Assembly: GCA_031262485.1 (NCBI GenBank)
Contig: JAISHO010000012.1
Coordinates: 62,001-126,000 of the forward strand
Direction: 5' to 3'
Origin: Propionibacteriaceae bacterium
Lineage (GTDB): Bacteria > Actinomycetota > Actinomycetes > Propionibacteriales > Propionibacteriaceae
Length of the DNA stretch: 64,000 bases
The notes beneath the pieces are model-generated. The model had not been told where the DNA came from and searched no databases. It saw nothing but the letters and a program-made list of their open reading frames with translations. Positions 15,260 to 24,552 of this stretch are shown here, piece by piece. The position numbers and the translations under genes were made by a program. How positions within the stretch are numbered: position 1 is the stretch's first letter; the number at the start of each line of letters is the position of its first letter.

Positions 15260-17319
15260 ACGATGAGCCGCCCGATCTGGAAGACAACCACCGCCAGCAC
15301 ATAGGCGACGACGAGTTGGAGGACGAAGCCGAAGCCCATCCAGCGCCAGCCGACCTCGCGTTTCTGCGCCGCCAACGTCGCCAAACAGGGTGTATAAGCG
15401 AGGAGGAAGATCATGAAGGCGAGCGCCGCGGCCGTCGGATGCCCGCCGGAGGAGACCTCGAAGGCGGCCCGGATGTGCTCGCCCAAAGTCGTGACGTCCT
15501 CCGGGTCGGCCACCGCGTAGGTCTGACCCCAACTGGAGATGACAGCCTCCTTGGCGACGAAGCCGACGACGAGCGCGGCGACCGTCTGCCACTGCCCGAA
15601 CCCAGCCGGGTCGAAGACCGGGGCGACCTTCTCAGCCAGCCACGCGTAAAGACTGTCGCCGACGGCGACATGGCCGAAGGTCCCGCCGTCGACGGGGATG
15701 GCTTGGAGCAGCCAGACGCCGATGACCGTCAGCACGATGATGCCCGACGCCGTCTGGAGGAACCCTTTGAGGCGAAGCCACGTCACCTGGGCGGTCAACC
15801 GCACCGTCGGGGCTTGATACGGCGGCAGGTCGATGACGAGTGGCTCCGACGGCATCGTGCGCCACAAGGTCTTCCGCAAGGCGAGCCCGGTGAGCACGAC
15901 GATGAGGATCGACGCGGCGTACATAGCGAACACGGCGGTGCCGGCCCAGCGCCCGAAGAAGACGGCGCCGAGCATGACGAAGACGGTCAACCGCGCCGTG
16001 CACGACGTGAAGGGCACGAGCAACACCGTCAAGAGACGTTGCCGTGCGTGGGGCAGGATGCGCGTCCCCGCGATGGCGGGAACGTTGCAACCGAACCCGA
16101 CGACGAGCGGCAAGAAGGCCCGCCCCGGTAGACCGAGGGCGCCCATGACCCGGTCGGTCAACACGGCGGCGCGGGCGAGATAGCCGGAGTCCTCGAGCAG
16201 GGCGAGGAGGATGAACATGAGGATCATGAGCGGCACGAAGGTGAGCAGCATCCCCACCCCGGCGATGAGCCCGTCGACGAGGAGCCCCTCGACCCACGTT
16301 CCCCCTAGCCCGACGCGCTCCAACAGCCAGACGGCGCCAGTGGAGACGGGGCCGGAGAAGAACCCGTCGAGGAAGTCCTGCAGCGGCGCGGCGACCGTCG
16401 TCGTGATCTGGAAGACGAGCCACATGATGGCGAGGAAGACGAGCGGACCGGCCACCGGAGCGAGGGCGACCCGGTCGATCCGATCGGAGACGCGGACCCG
16501 CTCCTCCCCATCGGTCGTCGTGCCCAACTCGGCCACCTCGGCGACCCAGGCGAAGCGCTCGTCGGCGGCCTCAAGGCCCGGATCGCTGCGTTCGATCTCC
16601 TCGATGGCGGAATCCGCCATCACGACCGCGCGACGCGGCGCCGGCGCCGGAGCGGCGAGGGTCTCGCGGACCGCCCGCATGAGATGGTCGAGCCCGACGC
16701 GCCGACGCGGATCGACGATGACGGCGGGCGCACCGACCGCCTCTGACAAGGCATAACTATCAACGGTGACGCCCTGACGGCGGGCGACGTCGTCCATCGT
16801 GACGGCCAGCACGATCCGGCGGGAACGTTCCCGCAACTCGGCGACGAGGTAGAGGGATCGGGCCAAGTGGGCGGCGTCGACGACGGCGAGGACGAGATCG
16901 GGCGCCTCGGCCTCGGGCACGTCGGCCACGAGGGTGCGCGTGAGGTGCTCGTCCGGCGAGGAGGCCTCGAGACTGTAAGCGCCGGGCAGATCGATGAGGG
17001 TGGCCTGGCGGATGTCGGGCTCGCTCGAACAGGTGCAGTGGGAGCACTCGCACGCTTCGGTGCCGCGTTTGTTCCGCCACACCCCGCGCGAGACCTCGAC
17101 GGTGGTGCCAGGCCAGTTGCCCATGGTGACGTGCGCGCCCGTCAAGGCATTGAAGAGAGTCGACTTGCCGACATTGGGGGCGCCGACGAGGGCGATGATG
17201 GGATCGCTCGCCTCGCCGCTCTCCCCCACCGCAGATACGCAGCATTGCTTGACAGTGATCGGGGTTCCGACCAGCGGGAGGAGTTGATGCCGCTTACCGC
17301 TAGGGGCCTCGACGCTCAT
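15256..17319 (-). CDS. feoB: ferrous iron transporter B
   Basis: This 687-residue inner-membrane Fe(II) transporter has an N-terminal GTPase domain. G1 is GAPNVGKSTLFNALTG, the G2 threonine is in NWPGTTVEVS, G3 is DLPGAYSLE and G4-like is VTMDD. A spacer and many membrane helices follow, including LVVGFGCNVPAIAGTRIL and the Cys-containing TSCTARLTVFVML. Between G2 and G3 is a Cys-rich insert (CECSHCTC), a plausible metal or redox site not present in all FeoB proteins. It starts at the ATG overlapping the feoA stop (ATGA) and overlaps feoC in the same way, so feoABC is one translationally coupled operon. Confidence 0.95.
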   Translation of the reverse strand: MSVEAPSGKRHQLLPLVGTPITVKQCCVSAVGESGEASDPIIALVGAPNVGKSTLFNALTGAHVTMGNWPGTTVEVSRGVWRNKRGTEACECSHCTCSSEPDIRQATLIDLPGAYSLEASSPDEHLTRTLVADVPEAEAPDLVLAVVDAAHLARSLYLVAELRERSRRIVLAVTMDDVARRQGVTVDSYALSEAVGAPAVIVDPRRRVGLDHLMRAVRETLAAPAPAPRRAVVMADSAIEEIERSDPGLEAADERFAWVAEVAELGTTTDGEERVRVSDRIDRVALAPVAGPLVFLAIMWLVFQITTTVAAPLQDFLDGFFSGPVSTGAVWLLERVGLGGTWVEGLLVDGLIAGVGMLLTFVPLMILMFILLALLEDSGYLARAAVLTDRVMGALGLPGRAFLPLVVGFGCNVPAIAGTRILPHARQRLLTVLLVPFTSCTARLTVFVMLGAVFFGRWAGTAVFAMYAASILIVVLTGLALRKTLWRTMPSEPLVIDLPPYQAPTVRLTAQVTWLRLKGFLQTASGIIVLTVIGVWLLQAIPVDGGTFGHVAVGDSLYAWLAEKVAPVFDPAGFGQWQTVAALVVGFVAKEAVISSWGQTYAVADPEDVTTLGEHIRAAFEVSSGGHPTAAALAFMIFLLAYTPCLATLAAQKREVGWRWMGFGFVLQLVVAYVLAVVVFQIGRLIV

Positions 17320-17591
17320 GCGGGAACCTCGACGAGCAGCCGGTGAGCCAAGGTGTGCCCGATGGCGACCCGGGCGCCGCCGACGGAGACAACACGGGCC
17401 CCGCCGGCGGTGCGCCGGATGACGGAGACGACGGCGCCAGGACGCCAACCGAGCGTCGCCAAACGGTGCGCGGCCGACGTTCCTTCGGGGGCGGGGACGA
17501 CGACGACGGGCACGTCGACCGGGGCCTCGTCCAAGCTGAGGACGGTCGCGCCCGGGGAGCCCGTAGCCGACGATGTGAGGATGGAATTCAC
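17316..17591 (-). CDS. feoA: ferrous iron transport protein A
   Basis: This small SH3-like protein assists FeoB. The conserved part is RLATLGWRPGAVVSVIRR, then VSVGGARVAIG and a C-terminal beta strand. I use the GTG at 17591 (91 residues) because a TANNNT box (TAACCT) lies 7 nt upstream and an iron-box-like palindrome covers the region before it, implying a leaderless start. An ATG at 17621 would put the operator inside the gene. It is the first gene of feoABC. Confidence 0.8.
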   Translation of the reverse strand: MNSILTSSATGSPGATVLSLDEAPVDVPVVVVPAPEGTSAAHRLATLGWRPGAVVSVIRRTAGGARVVSVGGARVAIGHTLAHRLLVEVPA

Positions 17592-17592
17592 G

Positions 17593-17611
17593 AAGGTGAG
17601 GTTACCCTTAC
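17593..17611 (-). promoter_or_regulatory. IdeR/DtxR-type iron box at the feoA start
   Basis: The minus strand reads TAAGGGTAACCTCACCTT, an imperfect palindrome close to the IdeR/DtxR consensus (TTAGGTTAGSCTAACCTAA). It overlaps the putative -10 box of feoA. Binding of an iron-loaded repressor here would shut the operon off in iron-replete cells. The match was judged by eye, at about two thirds of positions. Confidence 0.5.
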
Positions 17612-17711
17612 TTTCCGCCATCACCAAGATCAAGCAGCGCGGACGACAACGCAGCTGGGGCTCCACCCATCGCCCCGAAGACGACAAGTGAGATGCGATA
17701 AGGCCACTGAC

Positions 17712-18242
17712 TCAGAGACGGTCGAGGATGACTTCGAGAAGATAGCCGAGCCAGTGGTAGGCGGCGACGACCGGCAGGTCGGGATCCTCGGGCCCGACCT
17801 CCTCGAGCCGCTCGGCGGTCTCATCGTCGACGACGCCGAGACGAGCGGCGATCGCCACCCGCAGCGCGTTGAGGGTGCGCAGCCAAGGGTCGATGTGGTC
17901 GTCGGCCAGACGCACCCGCAGCGCGCCGCCGAGCGCCCCGTGGAGGTCGTCGAGGACGAGACGGGCGTCATGATCGCGGCTGAGGCGAGCGTCGGCCTGG
18001 GTGAGACGGCGGTACTCGGCGTCGAGATCCTCGTCAGCGTAAGCGGAGGGGAACAACCGGTTGATGACCGGGTCGTCGCGCCGCAGCGGCCGCAGCGACG
18101 AGGTCGCCTCGAAGGCGGCCAGCGGGTCGTCGTCCGGCAACTCGGGCGCGCCCACCACCTCGATGAGCTCGCTGACGAGACCGGCCAGCACCGTCGCCTC
18201 GTGGATCCGGAAATCGAGCACCACCGGCGCCGTGGACGTCAT
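17712..18242 (-). CDS. DUF2017 family protein
   Basis: This 176-residue acidic protein belongs to DUF2017, which in actinomycetes is almost always found right after clpS, as here (ATGA overlap). Visible features are a RLFPSAYADEDLDAEYRRLT segment and a C-terminal YHWLGYLLEVIL helix. No enzyme motif is present. The conserved neighbourhood suggests a link to ClpS/ClpC-dependent proteolysis, but no function is established from the sequence. Confidence 0.85.
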   Translation of the reverse strand: MTSTAPVVLDFRIHEATVLAGLVSELIEVVGAPELPDDDPLAAFEATSSLRPLRRDDPVINRLFPSAYADEDLDAEYRRLTQADARLSRDHDARLVLDDLHGALGGALRVRLADDHIDPWLRTLNALRVAIAARLGVVDDETAERLEEVGPEDPDLPVVAAYHWLGYLLEVILDRL

Positions 18243-18538
18243 GAATCCTGCTCCAACGTCGACTGCAAGCCGAAATCATGCATCGCCCGCACGTGCGTCT
18301 CCATCTCCTCGCGCGACCCCTCGGCCACGACCGCCTTGCCGAGATTGTGGACCCGCAACATGAGAGTCTCCGCTTTCTGCCGCGAGTAACCGAAATAGCT
18401 TCGGAAAACATAGGAGACGTAGTTCATCGTGTTGACCGGGTCGTTCCACACCAAACAGATCCAGGGGCGCACAGGCTCCTCGACGGTGAGGACCTCGTCG
18501 ACGACGACGGTCGCTTGATCGGGAGCGGCGATGGGCAC
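18239..18538 (-). CDS. clpS: ATP-dependent Clp protease adaptor ClpS
   Basis: This 99-residue N-end-rule adaptor delivers substrates to ClpC/ClpA. The core WICLVWNDPVNTMNYVSYVF contains the conserved NDPVNTM, followed by GYSRQKAETLMLRVHNLGKA with the conserved HNLGKA/VV motif. The GTG at 18538 has GATAAT exactly 6 nt upstream and no spaced ribosome-binding site, fitting a leaderless start. It is divergent from pncB. Confidence 0.93.
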   Translation of the reverse strand: MPIAAPDQATVVVDEVLTVEEPVRPWICLVWNDPVNTMNYVSYVFRSYFGYSRQKAETLMLRVHNLGKAVVAEGSREEMETHVRAMHDFGLQSTLEQDS

Positions 18539-18544
18539 CTCCCC

Positions 18545-18550
18545 ATTATC
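18545..18550 (-). promoter_or_regulatory. -10 box for a leaderless clpS mRNA
   Basis: GATAAT lies 6 nt upstream of the clpS GTG. The same 6-nt spacing occurs at pncB, the DUF3039 gene, manB and pyrC, and this placement puts the transcription start on the start codon. Confidence 0.5.
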
Positions 18551-18682
18551 GCGCGTTTCGCCCCCGGTCCACTCCCCCGCTCCGGGCGAGGCGTGGTCGA
18601 ACCGCTGAGACCCCTCTGGCGTCGTCTCGGCTCGCCCGCCGCTTCGTCCCCGTTCGTGACCCGCGACGAGGCGCGGGGGCAT

Positions 18683-18688
18683 TAGTCT
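18683..18688 (+). promoter_or_regulatory. -10 box for a leaderless pncB mRNA
   Basis: TAGTCT lies 6 nt upstream of the pncB ATG, with no Shine-Dalgarno sequence between. Confidence 0.45.
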
Positions 18689-18694
18689 GAGCCC

Positions 18695-20032
18695 ATGGCA
18701 GACACGACCGCCCTTCTCACCGACGAATACGAGCTGACGATGATCCGGGCCGCGCTCGGCTCCGGCACCGCCCATCGCCCCTCCGTCTTCGAACTGTTCG
18801 CCCGGCGTTTGCCCTCAGGCAGACGTTACGGCGTCGTCGCCGGGGTGGGACGCGCGCTCCAAGCGATCGAGAATTTCCGCTTCGAAGGCCCCGAACTGGC
18901 CTTCCTCCACGAGCGCGGTCTGCTCGACGACGCCACGGCGGCTTTCCTCGAGCACTACCGCTTCACCGGTTCGGTGTGGGGATACGGCGAAGGCGACCTC
19001 TACTTCCCCGGCTCCCCCCTCGTCACCGTCAAGGGAACCTTCGCCGAAGCCGTCGTCCTCGAGACCGTCCTGCTGTCGATCTACAACTATGACTCCGCCG
19101 TCGCCTCGGCCGCCAGCCGGATGACGCTCATGGCCGAGGACCGCCCCTGCATCGAGATGGGCGCCCGGCGCATTCAGGAGCGCGCCGCCGTCGCCGCCGC
19201 CCGCGCCGCTTACATCGCCGGCTTCGCCTCGACCTCCAACCTCGAGGCCGGCCGCAGCTGGGGCATCCCGACGACGGGCACCGCCGCCCACTCCTTCACC
19301 CTCCTCCACGATTCCGAAGAAGACGCCTTCAAAGCTCAGATCGCCACCCTCGGCGAAGGGACCACCCTGCTCGTCGACACCTACGACATCGAGGCGGCGG
19401 TGCGCACCGCCGTCGAGTTGACCGGTGGCAACCTCGGCGCCGTGCGGATCGACTCCGGCGATCTGCGAGCGGTCGCCCGCGACGTCCGTGCCCTGCTCGA
19501 CGAACTCGGAGCGACGAAGACGCGCATCATCGTCACCTCCGACCTCGACGAATGGCAGCTGGCCGCCCTGGCCGGAGCGCCCGTCGACGGCTACGGCGTC
19601 GGCACCTCGCTCGTCACCGGATCCGGCGCGCCGACCTGCTCCTTCGTCTACAAGTTGGTCGCCCGAGCCTCCTCGAACGAGGCGGACGCCCTCCTCGAAC
19701 CGGTCGCGAAGCGCTCGGCCAGCAAAGCCACCGTCGGGGGCCAGAAGTACGCTTTGCGTCGGCGCGACTCGCGGGGCATCGCCGAAGCCGAGCTCATCGG
19801 TGTCGGAGAGTTGCCGACCAGCGATGGCGACGACCGCCCCCTCCTGCGTGAACTCGTGCGTGACGGCGACATCGTCGGCCACGAGCCGCTCAGCGCCGCC
19901 CGCGACCGTCACGCCGCCGCCCGGGCCGAACTGCCCCTCGACGGTTACAAGATGTCACGTGGCGAAGCGGTCATCCCGACGTACTACCTCGATGCCACTG
20001 GCGAGATCATCCCTAGCCCCTACGGCAGCTAA
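18695..20032 (+). CDS. pncB: nicotinate phosphoribosyltransferase
   Basis: This 445-residue enzyme joins nicotinate to PRPP in the NAD salvage pathway. Motifs are ALLTDEYELTMIRAAL at the N-terminus, RPCIEMGARRIQE with the catalytic region, GTAAHSFTLL containing the conserved His, LVDTYDIEAAVRTAV and VRIDSGDLRAVARDVR. It is full length. It runs divergently from clpS and converges on malQ with only 2 nt between stop codons. Confidence 0.95.
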   Translation: MADTTALLTDEYELTMIRAALGSGTAHRPSVFELFARRLPSGRRYGVVAGVGRALQAIENFRFEGPELAFLHERGLLDDATAAFLEHYRFTGSVWGYGEGDLYFPGSPLVTVKGTFAEAVVLETVLLSIYNYDSAVASAASRMTLMAEDRPCIEMGARRIQERAAVAAARAAYIAGFASTSNLEAGRSWGIPTTGTAAHSFTLLHDSEEDAFKAQIATLGEGTTLLVDTYDIEAAVRTAVELTGGNLGAVRIDSGDLRAVARDVRALLDELGATKTRIIVTSDLDEWQLAALAGAPVDGYGVGTSLVTGSGAPTCSFVYKLVARASSNEADALLEPVAKRSASKATVGGQKYALRRRDSRGIAEAELIGVGELPTSDGDDRPLLRELVRDGDIVGHEPLSAARDRHAAARAELPLDGYKMSRGEAVIPTYYLDATGEIIPSPYGS

Positions 20033-20034
20033 CT

Positions 20035-22158
20035 TCAGGCTTTCCCGTTCATGATGTCGGTGAGGTCCTTGACCCGCTCCATCGTGTAGATCTCCTCGAG
20101 CGTGAGCCGTTGGGACTTGTCGTCGTGGAGGGGGACGCGCCAGTTCGGGTACTCGTCGAGGGTGCCGGGCTGGTTCTCCGTCTCCTTCTCCCCCACCGCG
20201 TCGGTCAGCGCGACACAAAGAAGCTTCGAGGGGGCCTTGAGGAGATAACGGTGCAGGGCGAGGAGGCGCTGCTGCGGATCGCGCTCGCCTTGTTCCATGA
20301 GCCCGCGGTCGGCCAGCACGCTCATGATGCCGGCCTGCTCCTGGACGTCCTTGTTGATCTCCTCGTCGAGCGATTCGGTGAGCAGCCCCAACTCGTTGCG
20401 CAGATAGACGTGGGAGTGGGAGAGATACCCGAGGGTGGGCGGGAGGTCGTGCGTGGTGACGGAGGCCATGCAATACTCACGCCACTGCTCGGGGGCCTTG
20501 ATCGAGCCGTCGTCGTTGTACTCGAACCACAGCACCGACGTGCCGAGCAGGCCGCGGCGGCGCAGATAATCGCGCACCCAGGGCTCGACGGTGCCGAGGT
20601 CCTCGCCGATGACGACGGCCCCGGAGCGCAAGGCCTCGAGCGCGAGGATGCCGATGAGGGCCTCGTGGTTGTACCGCACATAGGTGCCCTCTTTGGGGCT
20701 GAAGCCCTCGGGGATCCACCAGAGACGGAACAAACCGATGATGTGATCGACGCGCAGCCCGCCGGAATGGCGCAGCGCGGCTTTGACCATGGCGCGGAAC
20801 GGACGATAGCCGGATTGCTCGAGACGATCGGGCCGCCACGGCGGCTGCGTCCAATCCTGACCGGCCTGGTTGTAGCCATCGGGCGGAGCGCCGACGGTGA
20901 CGCCCTGGGCGAAGGCGCCGCCCATGCTCCAACTCTCCGCCCCTTGGGTGTGGACGCCGACGGCGAGATCGGACATGACGCCGACCGGCATGCCGGCGGC
21001 CAAGGCGGTGCGGTGGGCAGCGATCGCTTGCGACTCGGCGATCCACTGCATCCACATGTAGAACGTGACCGTCTCGGCGTTCTCCTCGGCGAACGCCTGC
21101 ACCTCGGCCGAGTTGGGGCGCTGGAACCCCTCGTCCCACTTCTTCCACCGGGCGGTGCCGAACTTCTCGCACAGCGCGCACCACGTCGCGAAGTCGCGCA
21201 AGGGCTCGGCCTCGGCCGCGAAGAACGCCTCCATCTCCATCTGGCGGACGGGCCGACGCTCGAGGGCGAAGATTCGGCGCAAGGCCTTCTTCTTCTCCGC
21301 CCAGATCGAATCGCGGTCGATCTCTTTCTTGCCCACCATGCGCTTGTCGAGGTTGGTGCGGATCGAGCGGATGGCGCGCTTCTCGCTATCCGGGGCGTTG
21401 AGGTACTCCTCGATCGCCTCTGGGCGGATGTAGAGCGGATTGACGTAACGGCGCGAACACGGCAGATAGGGCGACGGCTCGATGCGGGAGATCGGCTCGG
21501 CGGCGTGGACCGGGTTCGTCAAAACGAAACCGGCGCCGTGCTGGGTCGTCGACCAGACGGCCAAGTCCGTCAGATCGGACATGTCGCCGAAGCACCACGA
21601 GTTCTGCCCCGAGATCGAATACAGCTGGGTCATGAAGCCCCAGACCTTCTCGAAACCCTTCTGAGGGACGCCGACCCACGATGGGGTGACGATGAAGGGC
21701 GATTCGTAGCGCTCCTCCCCCGATTCGAGGATGACGGTGTGGTAGCCCAGTTCGATCCACGTCGGCAGACGGAACGACGCCCTCCCCCGCCACTGGCCGT
21801 CGACCTCGCGATCGGGCCAATCGTTGGCGACCTGCTCGGCGCCGATGCCGCGGCCGTCCTCGCAGCGCACCCAGACGTGCGCCGAAGCCCCGGCCATCAC
21901 CTGGACGTCGATGACGCGATCCTGGTTCTGTTCGACGACGACGCAATCGGGCAGGTGGCGTTTCCACTGCCAGCGCTCATGGGCGTCGAGCGCCTCCCAC
22001 GCTTTCTCCGGGCTCGACGCGTCGACATCGAGGGCGGCGAGGCAAGCGATGATCGTCTCGGCTGAGATCGGCACATAATTGCCCTTCCAATCCCAAAACT
22101 CCGTACTGATGCCATAGCGGGAAGCCAGCTCTGACAAGGTGGAATCGGGAGCGGTCAT
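20035..22158 (-). CDS. malQ: 4-alpha-glucanotransferase (amylomaltase)
   Basis: This 707-residue GH77 enzyme disproportionates maltodextrins. It has the extra N-terminal beta-sandwich of MalQ-type proteins, then the GH77 barrel. The nucleophile Asp is in LRVDHIIGLFRLWW, the acid/base Glu in VIGEDLGTV and the third Asp in TTHDLPPTLGYL. GAGGTGAACT precedes the ATG. It probably serves glycogen or maltose metabolism; no other glycogen gene lies nearby. Confidence 0.94.
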   Translation of the reverse strand: MTAPDSTLSELASRYGISTEFWDWKGNYVPISAETIIACLAALDVDASSPEKAWEALDAHERWQWKRHLPDCVVVEQNQDRVIDVQVMAGASAHVWVRCEDGRGIGAEQVANDWPDREVDGQWRGRASFRLPTWIELGYHTVILESGEERYESPFIVTPSWVGVPQKGFEKVWGFMTQLYSISGQNSWCFGDMSDLTDLAVWSTTQHGAGFVLTNPVHAAEPISRIEPSPYLPCSRRYVNPLYIRPEAIEEYLNAPDSEKRAIRSIRTNLDKRMVGKKEIDRDSIWAEKKKALRRIFALERRPVRQMEMEAFFAAEAEPLRDFATWCALCEKFGTARWKKWDEGFQRPNSAEVQAFAEENAETVTFYMWMQWIAESQAIAAHRTALAAGMPVGVMSDLAVGVHTQGAESWSMGGAFAQGVTVGAPPDGYNQAGQDWTQPPWRPDRLEQSGYRPFRAMVKAALRHSGGLRVDHIIGLFRLWWIPEGFSPKEGTYVRYNHEALIGILALEALRSGAVVIGEDLGTVEPWVRDYLRRRGLLGTSVLWFEYNDDGSIKAPEQWREYCMASVTTHDLPPTLGYLSHSHVYLRNELGLLTESLDEEINKDVQEQAGIMSVLADRGLMEQGERDPQQRLLALHRYLLKAPSKLLCVALTDAVGEKETENQPGTLDEYPNWRVPLHDDKSQRLTLEEIYTMERVKDLTDIMNGKA

Positions 22159-22271
22159 AGTTCACCTCAGCGTTGACGACAACTGGTGAAATCCTACTCA
22201 CAAGGACTGCCGATCACTAGCCGCAGCAAGGTAATTCCACCCTGAGTTAGGCCCTTTCCTCGACCTCAGGT

Positions 22272-23324
22272 TCAGCGTTGTTCGGCTGGGGGCTCCTCAG
22301 GCGTGGTGGCAGGGCCCGGATCATGGATGACGAGCGTTCCGGCGATGATGTCGGTGAGCGATTGACGACGCCGGTGGAACAGCGGCAAGACGAAGTTGAT
22401 GACGGCAGGGATGAGCATGAGAAGGCTGCCTTGAGCGAGGATCGCCCAGCCCAACCCCTTGGAGACAGCCCGTAGCCATCCGACCGGCTCGAGGCTCTCG
22501 ACCCCTGGCAAAGCCCGTGCGGTGTCCGTCAGCCCCGGCACGTCGATCCCCTGGTTCTTGAGGATCTGGGCGACCGGAAGACGCACGACCTTGAGCTTGC
22601 AGAGCCGGTGGCCGACGGTGGCCGACCACGTGCCGAGGAAGATGATCGTGTAGAAGAGCACGACTGCCCCGGAGATGAAGACGATCGTCTGCATGTCTTC
22701 GAGGAGGGGTTCGGGCACCTGCACCGTCGACGGATTGCCCGACTGCGCGACGTCGTTGACGTAGAGAAGGAAGTTGTCGCGCAAACTGGCGACGAGATCG
22801 CGGGCCGCGATCGCGATGATGAGCACGGCGATGACGGCGGTGACGATCTGATCGATGATGCCGGCCAGCACCCGCCAACCCCAACTGGCCAGGGGAATCG
22901 ACGGGTCGAGATCGTTCGCGCGCGGCTGAGGCGAGGGCTTCTCGTTGGCGGAGGGCGCGGCGGCGGGCGGCCACCCACGCTGCTCCCCCGACGCCGGCGG
23001 AGCTGGAGTGAGAGAGGTGGTGGCAGGCGGCCAGGCGGACGACGCGGGGGCGGGAGGTTGAGCGGAGGCCGGTGGCGCCCCGGGAGCGTTCGGGGCGAAC
23101 GGAGAGCTAGGAGCGGGATTCGGCGTGGTTCCAACCGGAGGCGCGAAAGCGGGGGCCGACCCCGTCGCCGTGGATCCGATCCCCGGCTGTGAGGCGGGAG
23201 ATCCTTCGACCGCCCTCACCTGGTGAGTCCAGACTTGGCCATCCCAAAACCGTTGGCGCCGGGCATCGGCCGGATCGGCATACCACCCTGCGGGTGGCTG
23301 CGGGCCCGGATAGGTCGCGCTCAC
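22272..23324 (-). CDS. DUF2510/RDD domain membrane protein
   Basis: This 350-residue protein has an N-terminal DUF2510 motif (PAGWYADPADARRQRFWDG), a long Pro/Ala/Ser-rich linker (about residues 45-140) and a C-terminal RDD domain. RDD starts with ASWGWRVLAGIIDQIVTAVI, and its characteristic Arg/Asp residues sit in membrane helices. RDD proteins are membrane proteins, some implicated in ion or solute exchange, but the role here is unknown. It starts with GTG; GAGGAG lies 10 nt upstream. Confidence 0.85.
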   Translation of the reverse strand: MSATYPGPQPPAGWYADPADARRQRFWDGQVWTHQVRAVEGSPASQPGIGSTATGSAPAFAPPVGTTPNPAPSSPFAPNAPGAPPASAQPPAPASSAWPPATTSLTPAPPASGEQRGWPPAAAPSANEKPSPQPRANDLDPSIPLASWGWRVLAGIIDQIVTAVIAVLIIAIAARDLVASLRDNFLLYVNDVAQSGNPSTVQVPEPLLEDMQTIVFISGAVVLFYTIIFLGTWSATVGHRLCKLKVVRLPVAQILKNQGIDVPGLTDTARALPGVESLEPVGWLRAVSKGLGWAILAQGSLLMLIPAVINFVLPLFHRRRQSLTDIIAGTLVIHDPGPATTPEEPPAEQR

Positions 23325-23493
23325 GTGATCAACACTCCTCGCTGGCGGCGCACCGCCTCGCTCGTCGTTTCCGTCATTCTAGGCCGTGAGCGCCTCTCAC
23401 GGGGGGTGGTTGTGGATAAGTGACCATGCCCGTGAGGTGGCTAACGGTCGACGGTGGCGATGGCGCCCTGCCCGCTCGCCTTCCACGAGACCG

Positions 23494-23499
23494 TAGAAT
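23494..23499 (+). promoter_or_regulatory. -10 box for a leaderless DUF3039 mRNA
   Basis: TAGAAT lies 6 nt upstream of the ATG at 23506, with no Shine-Dalgarno sequence in between. Confidence 0.45.
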
Positions 23500-23505
23500 G
23501 ACCCC

Positions 23506-23766
23506 ATGCCCACCGCGACCCCGACTTTGGCGCCCGGTTCTCAAACCGTCCTCGACCGCACCCCCGTGCTCTCCGACGAGGACGACCACGAGCGCTATTC
23601 CCACTTCGTCAAGCAGAACAAGCTCATGGAGGCCATGGTCATGGGCACCCCCGTCGTCGCTCTGTGCGGCAAGATCTGGGTGCCGAGCCGGGACCCGGAG
23701 AAATTCCCCGTTTGCCCCGAGTGCAAGGAGATCTGGGAGTCGTTCCCGGAGAACCGGAACAAGTGA
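23506..23766 (+). CDS. DUF3039 family protein
   Basis: This 86-residue protein matches the actinobacterial DUF3039 family. The core is YSHFVKQNKLMEAMVMGTPV, then CGKIWVPSRDPEKFPVCPEC, in which three cysteines (CG and CPEC) suggest a zinc-ribbon. The function is unknown. It stands alone on the plus strand between two minus-strand units and converges on the ABC transporter. Confidence 0.88.
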   Translation: MPTATPTLAPGSQTVLDRTPVLSDEDDHERYSHFVKQNKLMEAMVMGTPVVALCGKIWVPSRDPEKFPVCPECKEIWESFPENRNK

Positions 23767-23778
23767 GGTCGTTACCTC

Positions 23779-24552
23779 TCACAGAACCTTCGATAGGAAC
23801 GACTGCGTCCGCGGGTGCTGCGGGTCGCTGAGGACCTCACGCGGATCGCCCTCCTCGACGATGACGCCCTCGTCGATGAAGATGAGCCGAGTGCCGACCT
23901 CGCGGGCGAAACCCATCTCGTGGGTGACGACCATCATCGTCATCCCCTCGTTGGCCAAGCTTTGCATGACGTCGAGGACCTCGCCGACCAGTTCCGGGTC
24001 GAGCGCCGAGGTGGGCTCGTCGAAGAGCATCATGTCGGGGTTCATCGCCAACGACCGGGCGATGGCGACACGTTGCTGCTGGCCGCCGGAGAGCTGGCTC
24101 GGATGGGCGTCGACCTTGTCGGAAAGCCCGACTCGCTCGAGCATGGCCCGCGCGACCTCCTCGGCCTCAGCTTTGGAACGCTGCAACACCTTCTCCTGGG
24201 AGATGGTGATGTTGCGCAACACCGTCATGTGAGGGAAGAGGTTGAACTGCTGGAAGACCATGCCGATCCGCGTGCGAATCTTGTCGAGGTTGACGTCGGG
24301 GTCGGTGATGTCGATCCCCTCGATGACGACCTTGCCCTTCGTCGGCCACTCGAGGAGGTTGACCGACCGCAGCAGCGTCGACTTGCCCGAGCCGGAGGGC
24401 CCGATGACGCAGACGACTTGCCCGCGCTCGATCGTCAGGTCGATCCCCTTGAGGACCTCGTGATCGCCGAAGCTCTTGTGCAACCCGACGACTTGGATCG
24501 GCGGCGCCGAGGGATCCGGAGTGTCGCGGGGGTGGAGGTTACCGCTGCTCAT
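23779..24552 (-). CDS. polar amino-acid ABC transporter ATP-binding protein
   Basis: This 257-residue ATPase of the GlnQ type energises amino-acid uptake. Walker A is GPSGSGKST, the Q-loop FQQFNLFPH, the signature [16 protein letters not shown], Walker [15 protein letters not shown] and the switch His in VVTHEMGFA. It starts at the ATG overlapping the permease stop (ATGA). It is the last gene of a binding protein-permease-ATPase operon. Confidence 0.93.
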   Translation of the reverse strand: MSSGNLHPRDTPDPSAPPIQVVGLHKSFGDHEVLKGIDLTIERGQVVCVIGPSGSGKSTLLRSVNLLEWPTKGKVVIEGIDITDPDVNLDKIRTRIGMVFQQFNLFPHMTVLRNITISQEKVLQRSKAEAEEVARAMLERVGLSDKVDAHPSQLSGGQQQRVAIARSLAMNPDMMLFDEPTSALDPELVGEVLDVMQSLANEGMTMMVVTHEMGFAREVGTRLIFIDEGVIVEEGDPREVLSDPQHPRTQSFLSKVL

